A stretch of 64,000 bases of DNA from positions 229,632,794 through 229,696,793 of the forward strand of contig NC_080540.1 of assembly GCF_028640845.1 (NCBI RefSeq), in the 5' to 3' direction. The notes below the pieces were generated by a model. The model saw nothing but the letters and a program-made list of their open reading frames with translations. It made no database searches and was not told the DNA's origin. Below are positions 51,440 to 62,378 of this stretch, one piece after another. The translations under genes and the position numbers were made by a program. This DNA comes from Ahaetulla prasina (Eukaryota; Chordata; Lepidosauria; Squamata; Colubridae). Position 1 is the first letter of the stretch, and every line of letters begins with the position of its first letter.

Positions 51440-52105
51440 TCGGCTGGATTATTGCAATGCTCTCTACATGGGGCTGCCCTTGAGGTGCACCCGGAGGCTG
51501 CAGTTAGTCCAGAATGCAGCTGCGCGAGTGGTAATGGGAGCCGCTCGAGGCTCCCACGTAACACCACTGCTCCGTAGTTTGCACTGGCTTCCTGTGGTCT
51601 TTCGGGTGCGCTTTAAGATCCTGGTTACCACCTTTAAAGCGCTCCATGGCTTAGGACCCGGGTACTTACGAGACCGCCTGCTGTTACCGTATGCCTCCCA
51701 TCGACCCGTACGCTCTCACAGAGGGCCTTCTCAGGGTGCCGTCCGCCAAACAATGTCGGCTGGCGGCTCCCAGGGGTAGGGCCTTCTCTGTGGGAGCACC
51801 GACGCTCTGGAACGAACTCCCCCCTGGCCTACGTCAAGTGCCTGATCTGCGGACCTTCCGTCGTGAGCTAAAAACATACTTATTTACTCAAGCAGGACTG
51901 GCATAAATAGTTGATTTTAAATTGGGGTTTTAGAGATTTTAAATATTTGTAAATTTTTTAAATTATCGGCCATTTATTAATAGTTTCTTTTAATTTCTTT
52001 TAATTGTATATACTCTGTATTTTATTTCGGCTGTACACCACCCTGAGTCCTTCGGGAGAAGGGCGGTATAAAAATCTAATAAAATAAATAAATAAATAAA
52101 TAAAG
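51440..52105 (+). mobile_element. L2/CR1-clade LINE 3' end
   Basis: Begins at the codons for RLDYCNALYMGLPL and continues through NAAARVVMGAARGSHVTPLL and SVGAPTLWNELPPGL in two frames (one frameshift near 51720). The 3' CCTGAGTCCTTCGGGAGAAG hairpin and (AAAT)n tail end near 52105. Confidence 0.88.
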
Positions 52106-54541
52106 TAAATTCACTCTATTCAGTTTCATCTGTCTGTGCTGGGTTAAACCAATAGCCAATTTTAGGTATGATTTTACTTTACAGAGTTTAAACAGAGAAG
52201 TTTATAGGAAATGTATTAAATATATAAATATAAATATTTATATATAAATATATAAATATAAATATGAATACAATAGAATATCCCATTTTTATAACAAGTA
52301 CTGTTTAACACAGGAGCAAAAGGAAAGATCTTCCTTTCATTCCAGCGAAAACATCTATCCTTCATCCAATTAGTTTATTGCTAGACTTACTGTCCTTTAT
52401 AATGTCCATTTATAGTTGGATTTTTAAAAATGTATATGTAAGTATTCCAGGCATCATGGAAGTAATTTATGTTATAAAACAGCTTCCTTTTTATCTATGT
52501 TCTTTTTGTTGCTTGTTTAGGACTACAACCTTAGCCTGCTGGGCTTTAGATGTCATGATATAGGGTGGGTGTTGGAATTTTGTTTCGCTTTTGTTTTACT
52601 AAATCCAAGAATATTGTCCATAAAATGCAGTTAATGCAGATTATTCTGTAATTTAGTTTTGCTAGTAATTAAATTTACTAGTAATAATGGGACTCTGGCA
52701 GTTGTCTAAGATATAGGTCAATTATATAGAACTCTATTCTGATAAAGCTTATCTTTCTAAGAATGCAAATAAGAGGCCACAGAGGAGGGACCAGATAAAA
52801 GCAGGCAGATTGGTAGTTATTACTTATGAGATTGTTTTGACACTCAGTTTCTATTTGATTAAATATATAGGCCTGTAGTTTCTTAAATTACATGGGTTCC
52901 TTCCTGAAGGTGCTTTTTTTAAAACAGTTCTTCTTGCTGAGAATGAGATACATTAATAGTTTAGATGAATTGTTATTGGAGAATGGTGAAATTGTCATGG
53001 ATTATGAATAACCTACTACCCTGAACATGAAATATATGATTTATTTTGAGTCAAGAGAAGGATTAATAGTTTAGACAATAATAAATTGAAGGAGTGGAGA
53101 ATTTAAGCAGCCTTATAGATTATGTTATACTTATCTGAGAATATTAAAAATACATTCCTGTGTATGACTACTCAAAATTATGTTCTACTGAGCTCACTAA
53201 AACCCACTCTAAGCAAAGTTGCAGCCTTAATCACAAAGCTGCCAGTGATGTATTTTCCAGAAAAAAAATTCTGTCCAGATTAAGCAGATGTTGATGTGTT
53301 AATCTACATAGAACAATTTGCAATTTACTCTTGTGTAGCTCACCATGGAAACATGAAGTTGCCATATATAAATTAGCCTATGCAGAAAAGGATAAATTGG
53401 TGATGAGATGTTAGAAATTTTTCTTTGGAAAAATAAAGCAATCCAGTCCACATCTTTGAAAAACATTTACTGTAAGTAAATATTGGTTAATTATAAGCAT
53501 TGATTGGCTGGATTGAAGATCTGGCTCATTTAATCCAGCACTCTGTTCTCAAGGTAGCCTACTACAAAGTTCTCTCATGAGCAAAATTCCAGTTGTACTG
53601 CCATCAAATCTAATAGCTATTTATCCATGAACATGTGTAACATGTTCACACTGGTGCAATAGGACTGGGGGTTGTTAATATGATTTATTGGGTTAGGGAT
53701 TTTCTGTTTTCACTGTGAGTTGTATTGTGTTGGGTGGGGATGAACTGAGGGAGCTCAACCAATCTCATTGTACATATGTTGTGCACTAGCAATAAAGATT
53801 AGAGAAATTGAGAAATTCCTGTGACTTCTATTAATTGGTCCACTTTTTTTTAAGTCAACCAAGCTGGTAGCCAGCACCACATCTGGTTGCTTATTTTATT
53901 GCACTATTGACTTGGCTGCTGGTCTTTAGAGGAGTTATCTTCATTCCTGCCCACATGGAAAGATTAGTTGTAGGAATTCTTTTTCCTTGCACTACATACA
54001 CTACATTTGCTGGTGGGTAGAAGAAAGTACACCAGTTGTCTCAGTACTGTAAACTTGTTCCTTGCTTCCTAGACAAATTTACCTTACTCCTGGTGTAGGT
54101 ATTTAATTGAACATGACATAACTTTAAAAGCTTCCTTTGAGAGAATTTGCAATTGGTGTATCTTTTCTACGCAGTTTTACGTGATGCTCTAAAAATTGAT
54201 AAGATCGCTCTTAAAATTCAAATGCTCCATGATCAGTAGCATTTGGCATTTGCAGTTTGTGGAAAGTACAGCTTCAAATGCTTTACTAGATTATATGTAA
54301 TTTACAGCAGTATATGTGACTTTATAAAAAGAATGACTTTTCATCTCGGTTTCAATCACCTGATTTCCTTTACTTTCTGCATTATGTAGAGAAGATTGGC
54401 AAATAGTAGCTTAATGCCACCCTCTAGTGGAAACTAATTTATAGATCTGAGGTGTTTAATACTAAACAGGTTGGCTGCACCTGTGGCCATTTAGTTTATA
54501 CTGTTCATTGATATCATTCTAAATTCACAATTGGTGGCAAT

Positions 54542-54950
54542 ATAGAATAGAATAGAATAGAATAGAATAGAATAGAATAGAATAGAATAGAATAGAATAG
54601 AATTTTTATTGGCCAAGTGTGATTGGACACACAAGGAATTTGTCTTGGTGCATATGCTCTCAGTGTACATAAAAGAAAAGATGGTCAATATATCAATATA
54701 AATCATAAGGATTGCCAGCAACAAAGTTACAGTCATACAGTCATAAGTGGAAAAAGATTGGTGATGGGAACTGTGATCATTTGTATATGATTAAAGGTTT
54801 CATCTATGTCATATAGAATAGAATAGAAGAAAATATATATTCATCAAGAATTCTAAGGTACAACACTCAATGATAGTCATAGGGTACAAATAAGCAATTA
54901 GGAAACAATATCAATATACATCGTAAGGATACAAGCAATGTATTATATTA
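54542..54950 (-). mobile_element. Snake CR1/L3-like 3' end with AGAAT microsatellite
   Basis: (AGAAT)n of about 12 units at 54543-54602 followed by TTTTTATTGGCCAAGTGTGATTGGACACAC and CAAGGAATTTGTCTTGGTGC. A second, shorter TAGAATAGAATAGAA run at about 54813 precedes TTCATCAAGAATTCTAAGGTACAACACTC. Such AATAG-type microsatellites seeded by CR1/L3 tails are reported for advanced snakes. Confidence 0.8.
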
Positions 54951-55737
54951 TATTATCAATTCTGGCTTTGATACATTTGTATATATATGCAAGCTATTTA
55001 AATTGAGCCACTCAAATCTCATTGGCAAATATGTATAAAAATACATGAGTGAAAAACTCAAAAACTGAAGACAAAAGGAAAATATACTTCCACCATTTTT
55101 TAAAATGAAGCTTTGGAAAAAAGGAATTTCTTAATTCAGAGAAAATAGAAATAAATAGATGGGAAAATAATTAAGAAGTAATTGACTGTCAAATAGCCTG
55201 CATTTTTTGCAGAAAATTAGAAACAAATAGGAACAAAAGGTAAATGAATTCAAAATATATAATTTCCAATGTTCATTTGGTTATGCTGATATATATCTAA
55301 TGTAACACAAGTAGCAAATAAAGTAAAATTGTATTGATTATAATGCTACAAGCAAATGTATGATCTTTATTTCTATAAGGACTAAGACTTCTATTTTTCT
55401 TTTCTTTCCCAAAGCATTATTATCTGCCTGCCTGCAGCACCAAATTTATGTCCCTAAAAAATACATGTCTTTCATGAAAGTAGCAATCACATTTGGGATA
55501 TGGACATGGGATAATTAAAGCTGCTATCCTACTATATTTTAATAATAATGAATATTACACTTAAAAACTAAATAGAACAGAAATATACAATTTCAATTGA
55601 ATTTAAATATATGAAAATACAAAACTGCCTAGGGAATTTTAATGTTGAAAGAATACTGGAGTTCTAAATAGTTATACACAATTAAAAATACCCTGACAAA
55701 CCAGAATCTATAAACCCTATTAATAATATAAATAAAC

Positions 55738-55869
55738 CCTGTTTCCCCAAAATAAGACATCCCCTGATAATAAGCCCAATTGAGCTTTTGAGCGCATGAC
55801 AGTAAGGCCAAGCGCTTATTTCAGGGTTCAAAAAAAATAAAACGGGGTCTTATTTTCAGGGAAACACAG
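55738..55869. mobile_element. Short TIR element (MITE), 132 bp
   Basis: Terminal inverted repeats CCTGTTTCCCCAAAATAAGAC and GTCTTATTTTCAGGGAAACAC. The interior CCTGATAATAAGCCCAATTGAGC and AAGCGCTTATTTCAGGG is also partly self-complementary. The superfamily is not determined. Confidence 0.8.
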
Positions 55870-55902
55870 TATAAACAAGTCAAATAAAATTAATAATACA
55901 AC

Positions 55903-56040
55903 ATGAAAGCCAGCTGGGTGACTTTGGGTTAGTCATTCATTCTCTGCCCAGTTCATCTTGCAGTATTGTTGTGAGTAAATAAAAGGAAAAAGGTATGTTG
56001 TATATGTTCCTTGTCTTGAGTTATTTGTAAAAATAATAAA
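55903..56040 (+). mobile_element. tRNA-type SINE 3' fragment
   Basis: GAAAGCCAGCTGGGTGACTTTGGGTTAGTCA and TTGCAGTATTGTTGTGAGTAAATAAAAGG are the body and tail of the family at 23780-24040. The tRNA-like head is missing. Confidence 0.65.
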
Positions 56041-56553
56041 GACAGAATACAAATAAACAGAAAAGCTATAAAGGCCTGCTCCTAAGAGAGTCAGTTAATC
56101 TTGGAATTTATTTTTGACTAAATTCTGTTCTTAATTTTTTTTTAGCAAGCCTGTTTACAATGCAATTTAGGTTTATTAGAGTCTCAAGACACAGTGAAAG
56201 CATTTTGAGTACAGTCTGTGTTCTGTTTTTATATCAGCAGTTTCTAATCCAGGCTCCAAGGTAGGAGGGCTTTGGCCAACATAGCAATTGCACAAATAAA
56301 TCCTTTTTTGCATTAAATGCATGAAATCTTATAGAAAAACTCAGCTGTTTTATGTTGCAGTTTGGTTCCAATTTTGACACTGGAAAATAGCAAAGCAATT
56401 TGCTTTACTGTAGAAGAGAGCAGCTATTTGTTTGCCTCTCTGAAAATGTGAGTAAGCCATCCTCATTGTTCTCCATCCTGCCTTAAATGAAAAATGTAGG
56501 CTGAGGTGAAGCTTTTGAAAAATTGAGATTTAGTAAAAGTATGGTGAACATAG

Positions 56554-56898
56554 GGACGCGGTGGCTCAGGGGCTAGGATGTTGAGCTTGTCGATCGAAAA
56601 GTCGGCAGCTCAGCGGTTCGAATCCCTAGTGCTGCCGTGTAACGGAGTGAGCTCCCGTTACTTGGGCCAGCTTTTGCCAACCTAGCGTAAAAATGCAAGT
56701 AGAAAAAATAGGGACCACCTTTGGTGGGAAGGTAACAGCATTCCGTGCGCCTTTGGCGTTGAGTCATGCCGGCCACATGACCAGGGAGATGTCTTCGGAC
56801 AGCGCTGGCTCTTCGGCTTTGAAATGGAGATGAGCACCGCCCCCTAGAGCCGGCAACAACTAGCACGTATGTGCAAGGGGAACCTTTACCTTTACCTT
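56554..56898 (+). mobile_element. Sauria-type SINE, full length
   Basis: GCGGTGGCTCAGGGGCTAGGATG head with B box GGTTCGAATCCC, the same body as 38790-39114, and a tail GGGGAACCTTTACCTTTACC. The perfect 14-bp target duplication is TATGGTGAACATAG (56540-56553 and 56899-56912), so the insertion is fairly recent. Confidence 0.96.
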
Positions 56899-57354
56899 TA
56901 TGGTGAACATAGTCTCTTCAGCGTGTGACTGTTCTTATGAGTAATGTAATGTGTGCTTGTGTGCAAAATGTGTTGGCAGAAATTGATTTGCAATCTTCAG
57001 CACCACTGAAATGAGTCAGTTACTGTAGTTACCTGATCTGATAATGCACCTAGAAAGGGAATGTAGGATGTGATTAGAACCTTAGTCCTGTGATTTTTCC
57101 ATAGTACTTTGTGATACATACATGCAGGATGGTTTTTTTCCCCATATAACCTCTGAAAACGCTGTAAAAAAGCAGAATTTTTACTAACTCTTTTGAACTT
57201 TAAAAGTCAGAGTGATTGAGCACCTGATTTATATCTGTCTTTTGTGCATATTGGATTGGTTGATTCAGATGCCAAAAGAGGGGAAAAAAAACAAGGAATT
57301 GAGTTCAATATCACTGCTCATTGGAAAGATGCATGCTCAGCATTGCAAGAATTG

Positions 57355-57596
57355 CACATAGCTTAGAGAACAAATGAAAGTATACAGTATCATCAAGAGA
57401 GTAAAAGAATTGAAATGGAAATGGGCTGGTCACATAGAAAAAAGAACTGAGGGCAGGTGGACTAAGGCAGCCAGCCATAGAATGGATCCCACTTCATAAA
57501 AAGTGTCCATGAAAGAGACCTAAAACAAGATGGACTGATGACATCAGCAAATATTTGGGGCCCAATTGGCAAAACAAAGCTCAGGACCACATAGGT
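57355..57596 (+). mobile_element. RTE/Bov-B-like LINE C-terminal fragment
   Basis: A degraded reading KWKWAGHIEKRTEGRWTKAA, followed by MDP and, in another frame, a PRTRWTDD-like piece, then QNKAQDHIGL. This resembles the C-terminal end of RTE/Bov-B-type reverse transcriptases (a WAGHVAR...RW motif). It is disrupted by stops and by the hAT that follows. Confidence 0.5.
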
Positions 57597-57940
57597 TTGT
57601 GATGGTGAATCTATGGCATGTGTGCCAGAGGTAACACACACAGCCCTCTCTGTGGGGACGTGTGCTGTCGCCAGCTGCTCTGGTTTCCAGTGTGCACATG
57701 CGCGCCGGCCAGCTAGTCTTTGTGGGTGCTAGAGTGCCTGAAAACGGCCTGAAAAACAGCAAAAAACCAGGCCTTTTTTTGGGCCAAAAATAGCCTGAAA
57801 AATGGCCCAAAAAAAACGCCTCAAAAAGAGCCATGTGCGCATCAGCCAGATGGTCTTTGGGTTTCCAGCACTCCGGGGCACACACATGCACACGCTTTCC
57901 GGTTTGAGCACTTGGTGCGGAAAAGGTTCACCATCATTGG
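57597..57940. mobile_element. Non-autonomous hAT-like element
   Basis: Left TGTGATGGTGAATCTATGGCATGTGTGCCAGAGG and right GAAAAGGTTCACCATCATTGG are inverted termini of the family also at 14399-14909. The interior is GC-rich with several ACACACATGCACACGC segments. The target duplication is not clear. Confidence 0.7.
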
Positions 57941-59781
57941 CGAACGATATAGGTTGAAAACATGTGGAAGAGGCATTCATCCTGCAGTGGCTAAAATGAT
58001 GATGATCACTGCTCATTAAAGAAAGATTAATTGAAGGAGGTTGCCCTCACTGATCATGGGTTTCTGAAGTTGGGGAGAAGCAGTGATCTATAAATCTTTT
58101 ATCTTCTCACCTTTCATAGCTTTATATCGGCTTCCCCAATTTTTGCCATCCAGATGTCATTCATTTTAGTTGCACTATACCCAACACCTTACAAGGACAT
58201 CATATTCAAATTGGTTGCTTAAAATCTATGCTTGGAGAAGCCAATCAAATTGCAATGAGTTCTATAATCTGCATCCCAGTATCCAATATTTGTGTCCTGT
58301 ATGCTCTCCAGATGCAAAACATGTGCCCATATCTCCAAAAATTCACATTTCCTACATTGTTTGTTTTTCTTGGCAGAGGAAAAGCAACTCTTAATGTTGA
58401 TGCTTACTTAACCTCAGCCTCAAAGGTTATTTAAGGAGAACGTTTGAAACAGGCTTGACTGGACTCTTTTAACATTATAAAATTCAACATTGCTTTTGGA
58501 AGTTTTAGTGTTCTTGTGTATGTGTGTTTGGACTTCTGTATATAACCTTAGGAAAGAATGACAGGATGGTTGAATAGCTGAATATGTAGGCTGCTATTAT
58601 TGCATTGCATAACCATTTTTGAATGATACAAATTGATTAAAAGCCTGAGAAGTTCACACTCTGAACAGATTGCATCCTGCCACAGCAAAGACAGGTAAAA
58701 ACATAGTGAATGTGATTACATACTGTGAAAAATAGAAGATTTTAATTGGATGCAAATTGATTACCTTTTCCCTTTCTCTAGTACGCAGAAAGGTTTTAAA
58801 ATTTAAAATATGAATAAAGTAGCATGTACTGGAGGATATTTCGCAATCTTTATGCTTGAAAAATGTTTATGGGGCGGTTCACAGAGTCACTAGTAGTAGA
58901 TCCTATAAAAGCACTATTTAATTAGAATTGGACAGGATGAAATCTGTGCATAATTCTTCTGAGAAAGATTGTTGAATTAAAGAATAGCACTTCATTAAGA
59001 TATTGGTCTGAATTTTCTGAGAAAGCAGTTACTTTTTCAACTGTGTAATTGCATAAATAATGTAATAACTAACATATTGCAGTTATCTTTTTGCATTATC
59101 TCCAGTGACATATTAATAACTACTAATAAGCAGCTAGTAGTTGATTTAATTCATCTCCTTATGTATTTGCATTCTCTGCACATCATTTCTCTTTTAAATT
59201 CTTGGCTCCTGATATAGCTAGAATTTTGGGAGCAAGAATTTAATCTCTCCTTCAGAGGGAGATTTATAAAATCTTGCCCAACCCCCATGCTCATTTTGGT
59301 CCTTCCATTAATCTGTTGGCCTTGACAGTATTTTGCAAAGCAAACAGATGTAATTTTTATAACATTAAAGAAGAGATTATGAGTTAGAGATTTAGAAGAG
59401 CACAGATGGCCTTTATGCCTAGGGGACTCCCAAGGTGAGCTTTTGCAATACTTTATAAGTACTACATTCTGTTCTCTATAAAATACAGCTTCTGGAGATA
59501 GTCACTTATAATTTAATTAATCCATTCTTCAAGAGCAGTGAAAGCATTTTATTTCATTTGTAGCAGTTTGATTATATGTAATTTCAAGGAACATTAATCT
59601 CTTCTACCCTCTTCCCGGAAATAAATGCTATTCTAATTTCTATATTTATAGAACAATTACTGCACAGCATTAGTTTCATTTTCAAATAAACTATTTTTAA
59701 GTACAGGCAGTCCTTGCCTTATAACAGTTCATTTAGTGACTGTTCAGAGTTACAACAGCACTGAAAAACAATCACTTACAG

Positions 59782-60281
59782 CAGGGGTAGTCAACCTTTT
59801 TATACCTACTGCCCACTTTTGTATCTCTGTTAGTAGTAAAATTTTCTAACCGCCCACCGGTTCCATAGTAATGTGCCGTGCATGCCTCTCACGCATCGTG
59901 GATTGGGTTTGTGGGTGGGGAGGCGCCGGCTATCGGCTCTGCTTGTCTGTTACAGCTGGGTGGTGTGGGGTAAGATGTGTGAGTTATTTTGGGACAAGGC
60001 TGTTTTGTTTGCGGTCGCAATAGAGCGCCATTTAGTTTCACTTACGTAACACAAACTAAACTTATGCGTGGGCAATACAAATAGTATATTTTCAGAAATT
60101 TAAATTGTCACGGGGAATTTTATGAGAACTAATGAAAATGTTTTTAAATAATGCTATGAAAATTTTTTAAAAAGCCAATTAAATGAAAAAAAAGGAAAGT
60201 GCTTCAGTATCAGACAAAATCCCTACCGCCCACCATAAAAGCTGGAACACCCACTAGTAGGGACCAGGTTGACTACCACTG
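59782..60281. mobile_element. Non-autonomous hAT element, 500 bp, sibling of 19201
   Basis: CAGGGGTAGTCAACCTTTTT to GGTTGACTACCACTG; perfect 8-bp duplication ACTTACAG (59774-59781 and 60282-60289). It aligns with 19201-19680 along its length. Confidence 0.94.
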
Positions 60282-60289
60282 ACTTACAG

Positions 60290-60388
60290 GAATAGCACTT
60301 AGACTTATATACCACTTCATAGTCTTTACAGCCCACTCTAAGTGGTTTACATAGCTAGCATATTGCCCCCGACAATCTGGGTCCTCAT
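60290..60388 (-). mobile_element. SINE 3' fragment
   Basis: GAATAGCACTTAGACTTATATACCACTTC, TAAGTGGTTTACATAGCTAGC, TGCCCCCGACAATCTGGGTCCTCATTT: the complement of the 3' half of the SINE at 1583-1819. Confidence 0.8.
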
Positions 60389-61200
60389 TTATGACCATTT
60401 TTCACCCTTAGGACCATTACAGCATCTCCAAGGTCATGTGATCAAACGTCTGATGCTTGACAACTGACTCATATTCATGATGGTTGCCATGTCTTGGGAT
60501 CATGTGATTAACTTTTGCGACCTTCTGACAAGCAAAGTCAGAAAGCTACATTCACTTAACAACCATGTCACTAACTTAAGAACTGCAGTGATTCACTTAA
60601 TAACGGTCACAAGAAAAGTTTTTAATCTTTAGTTGGAGTCTTATTTTATAACAGGTTTTCAAAAGTCTGAAGGGAAAGAATTCATATGCAATATGTCCAT
60701 TTAACTTGATTCAGCAATAGCTTCTTCAAGGTCTAAGGAGGGATATTCTTTTCCACTGTAAAGTATCAAACCACTATTTGGTTTATTCAGGTTTATTTTA
60801 ATCAACCCTCACAATATTCTACCCAAGTCTGTAATGAGAATACAGAATCTACATACAGGTAGTTTTTGATTTATGACCATTTGTTTAGCAACCATTTGAA
60901 GTTACGATGGCACTGAAAAATGTGATTTACAGCTTACAATTAGCCCTTTCACTAATGACACTCATAATATCTCCACGATTACATCATGATTCGGGCACTT
61001 GGCAATTGGCATATATTCACATTGGTTGTGGTGGCCAATTGACTTTTCCCACCAACAGAGGGCTACGCTGTCTCCAGCTGCTTCTATTCCTCCTGGCTGG
61101 GCATTTTATCCTGGACAAGGGTGGATCCAGTACCAATGGCAACCAGCCAGTTCAGCACCTTTCTTTCCTGGGGGCCCCAGGCCGAGCTTTGTGGTGGTTT

Positions 61201-61378
61201 GTAACATTCTTCAGACGGTCAAGGTCGGATGGTGTTCACATCTGCAGGAAGAGTGGCAAGAAGATATTCGAATGAACAGGGAGAACGTGGGACCATGTGA
61301 CCATCAAAGGGGTCAGGGGGTGGGACTCTTGGGGTTTGTATAACTGGGGAAAAGAATCCGGAAATTCAGTTTTGGAAT
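61201..61378 (+). repeat. Left arm of LTR inverted repeat
   Basis: 178 bp, nearly identical to the complement of 61493-61671, with a 114-bp spacer. The arm begins GTAACATTCTTCAGACGG and ends CAGTTTTGGAAT. Confidence 0.93.
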
Positions 61379-61380
61379 AA

Positions 61381-61760
61381 TGTCAAGGTTCCAGAAAAAC
61401 CTCTTCTGCATAAAGAAAACTCAGAAGCCATTGTCTTTAAGAGTCCTTTACTTTAAGAGTTAGCATGAGGAAACTGGCACACGATGAGTGAAATTCCAAA
61501 ACTGAATTTCCGGATTCTTTTCCCCAGTTATACAAACCCCAAGAGTCCCACCCCCCTGACCCCTTTGATGGTCACATGGTCCCACGTTCTCCCAGTTCAT
61601 TCGAATATCTTCTTGCCACTCTTCCTGCAGATGTGAACACCATCCGACCTTGACCATCTGAAGAATGTTACCATACCCCTCAGCCCCCATTCTTCCCCTC
61701 AGGGGAAAAATGTGGCAGCGTCTGGAAACCTAAAGTCTAATATGGTTTCCAGGCCTGACA
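61381..61760 (-). mobile_element. LTR of a retrotransposon, 380 bp
   Basis: Bounded by TGTCA at each end when read on either strand (plus-strand TGTCAAGG...CCTGACA), the TG...CA form of LTRs. On the minus strand it holds a GTATAACTGGGG-type element at mid-length. An inverted partial copy lies immediately to the left (61201-61378). No internal coding region is adjacent, so it acts as a solo LTR. Family not assigned. Confidence 0.7.
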
Positions 61761-62324
61761 CCTGGGACATGATTACAACCTTCCCAGCTGAGTTTTGACG
61801 AAGTCAAAGAGGAAGTTGGCAGAGAAGGTCACAAATCATATGATATGTTTCACTTAGCAACTATAGAAAAATGTTGAAAAACTGGGTACAGTCCCATGAT
61901 GCCTCACTTTAATGACCACATTACCAAAAGCTGAATTTTCTAGTCCCACCTGTGGTCATAAGTCGATAACTACCTGTATCGATGTTTTTATTTTATTATA
62001 TCATTATAATTCTTTGGAGACCATAGCCCTACTTAGACATTTGCTTGGACATGGATTTAAAAAGACCTGGATTTCTAAGGTTAGGCTGCTACCTTTATAA
62101 CTTACATTACAAGTTTAAAGTATGAAAGTAGAGAAGCAGTCATGCTTATTTTCGGCTAACATTCAGAAAGTATCTATTTGCTTTACTCATAGCTATGCTT
62201 ATTAAATTCGGCTTTAAAAATATTATTGTATTATAACTGTAAAAATGTTTCTTTTGCTTGAAGCACTTTTTCTTGGAAAGAATCCCTTTTTTCAATTGAT
62301 GTTGTTTTTTCTCCGTTTAAATAG

Positions 62325-62378
62325 GGTCCAGTCATGGAAGAGCTGATATGGGAACAGTACACAGTGACTTTACAAAAG
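62325..62378 (+). CDS. TJP2: TJP2 (ZO-2) second coding exon
   Basis: A 54-nt exon between AAATAG and GTAGCA, phase 0 at both ends. It reads GPV then MEELIWEQYTVTLQK, which is the invariant start of the body of ZO-2 just before the first PDZ domain. The internal Met (62334) is the initiator of the shorter isoform known in mammals, so any upstream promoter can use this exon. It accepts the classical exon at 37313-37375 in frame and also the candidate exon at 31309-31420 in frame. The following exons, starting with the first PDZ domain, are outside the window. Identification is firm. Confidence 0.95.

Larger units (their letters stand above)
59704..60620. mobile_element. TA-flanked MITE with nested hAT and SINE
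   Basis: Left end TA|CAGGCAGTCCTTGCCTTATAAC; the sequence breaks at 59781 for the hAT 59782-60281 and a SINE fragment 60290-60388, then resumes (ATGACCATTTTTCACCC, GGTCATGTGATCAAACG, TGACAAGCAAAGTC). The right terminus is lost near 60620. Confidence 0.8.
60856..61976. mobile_element. TA-flanked MITE interrupted by an LTR insertion
   Basis: Left TA|CAGGTAGTTTTTGATTTATG, right GGTCATAAGTCGATAACTACCTG|TA. The MITE sequence stops near 61026 and resumes at about 61761 (CCTGGGACATGATTACAACC). Confidence 0.85.
37376..62324 (+). other. TJP2: TJP2 intron 1, repeat-rich
   Basis: A 25-kb GT-AG intron (GTAAGT to AAATAG). Its content is mostly AT-rich single-copy DNA plus the SINE, LINE, hAT, Tc1, MITE and LTR insertions listed separately. 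The stretches 39125-41448, 42427-45106, 47740-48477, 52106-54540 and 58000-59703 show no exon I can support. Segment 40190-40830 has a relatively balanced composition and could be a regulatory element. Confidence 0.85.
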
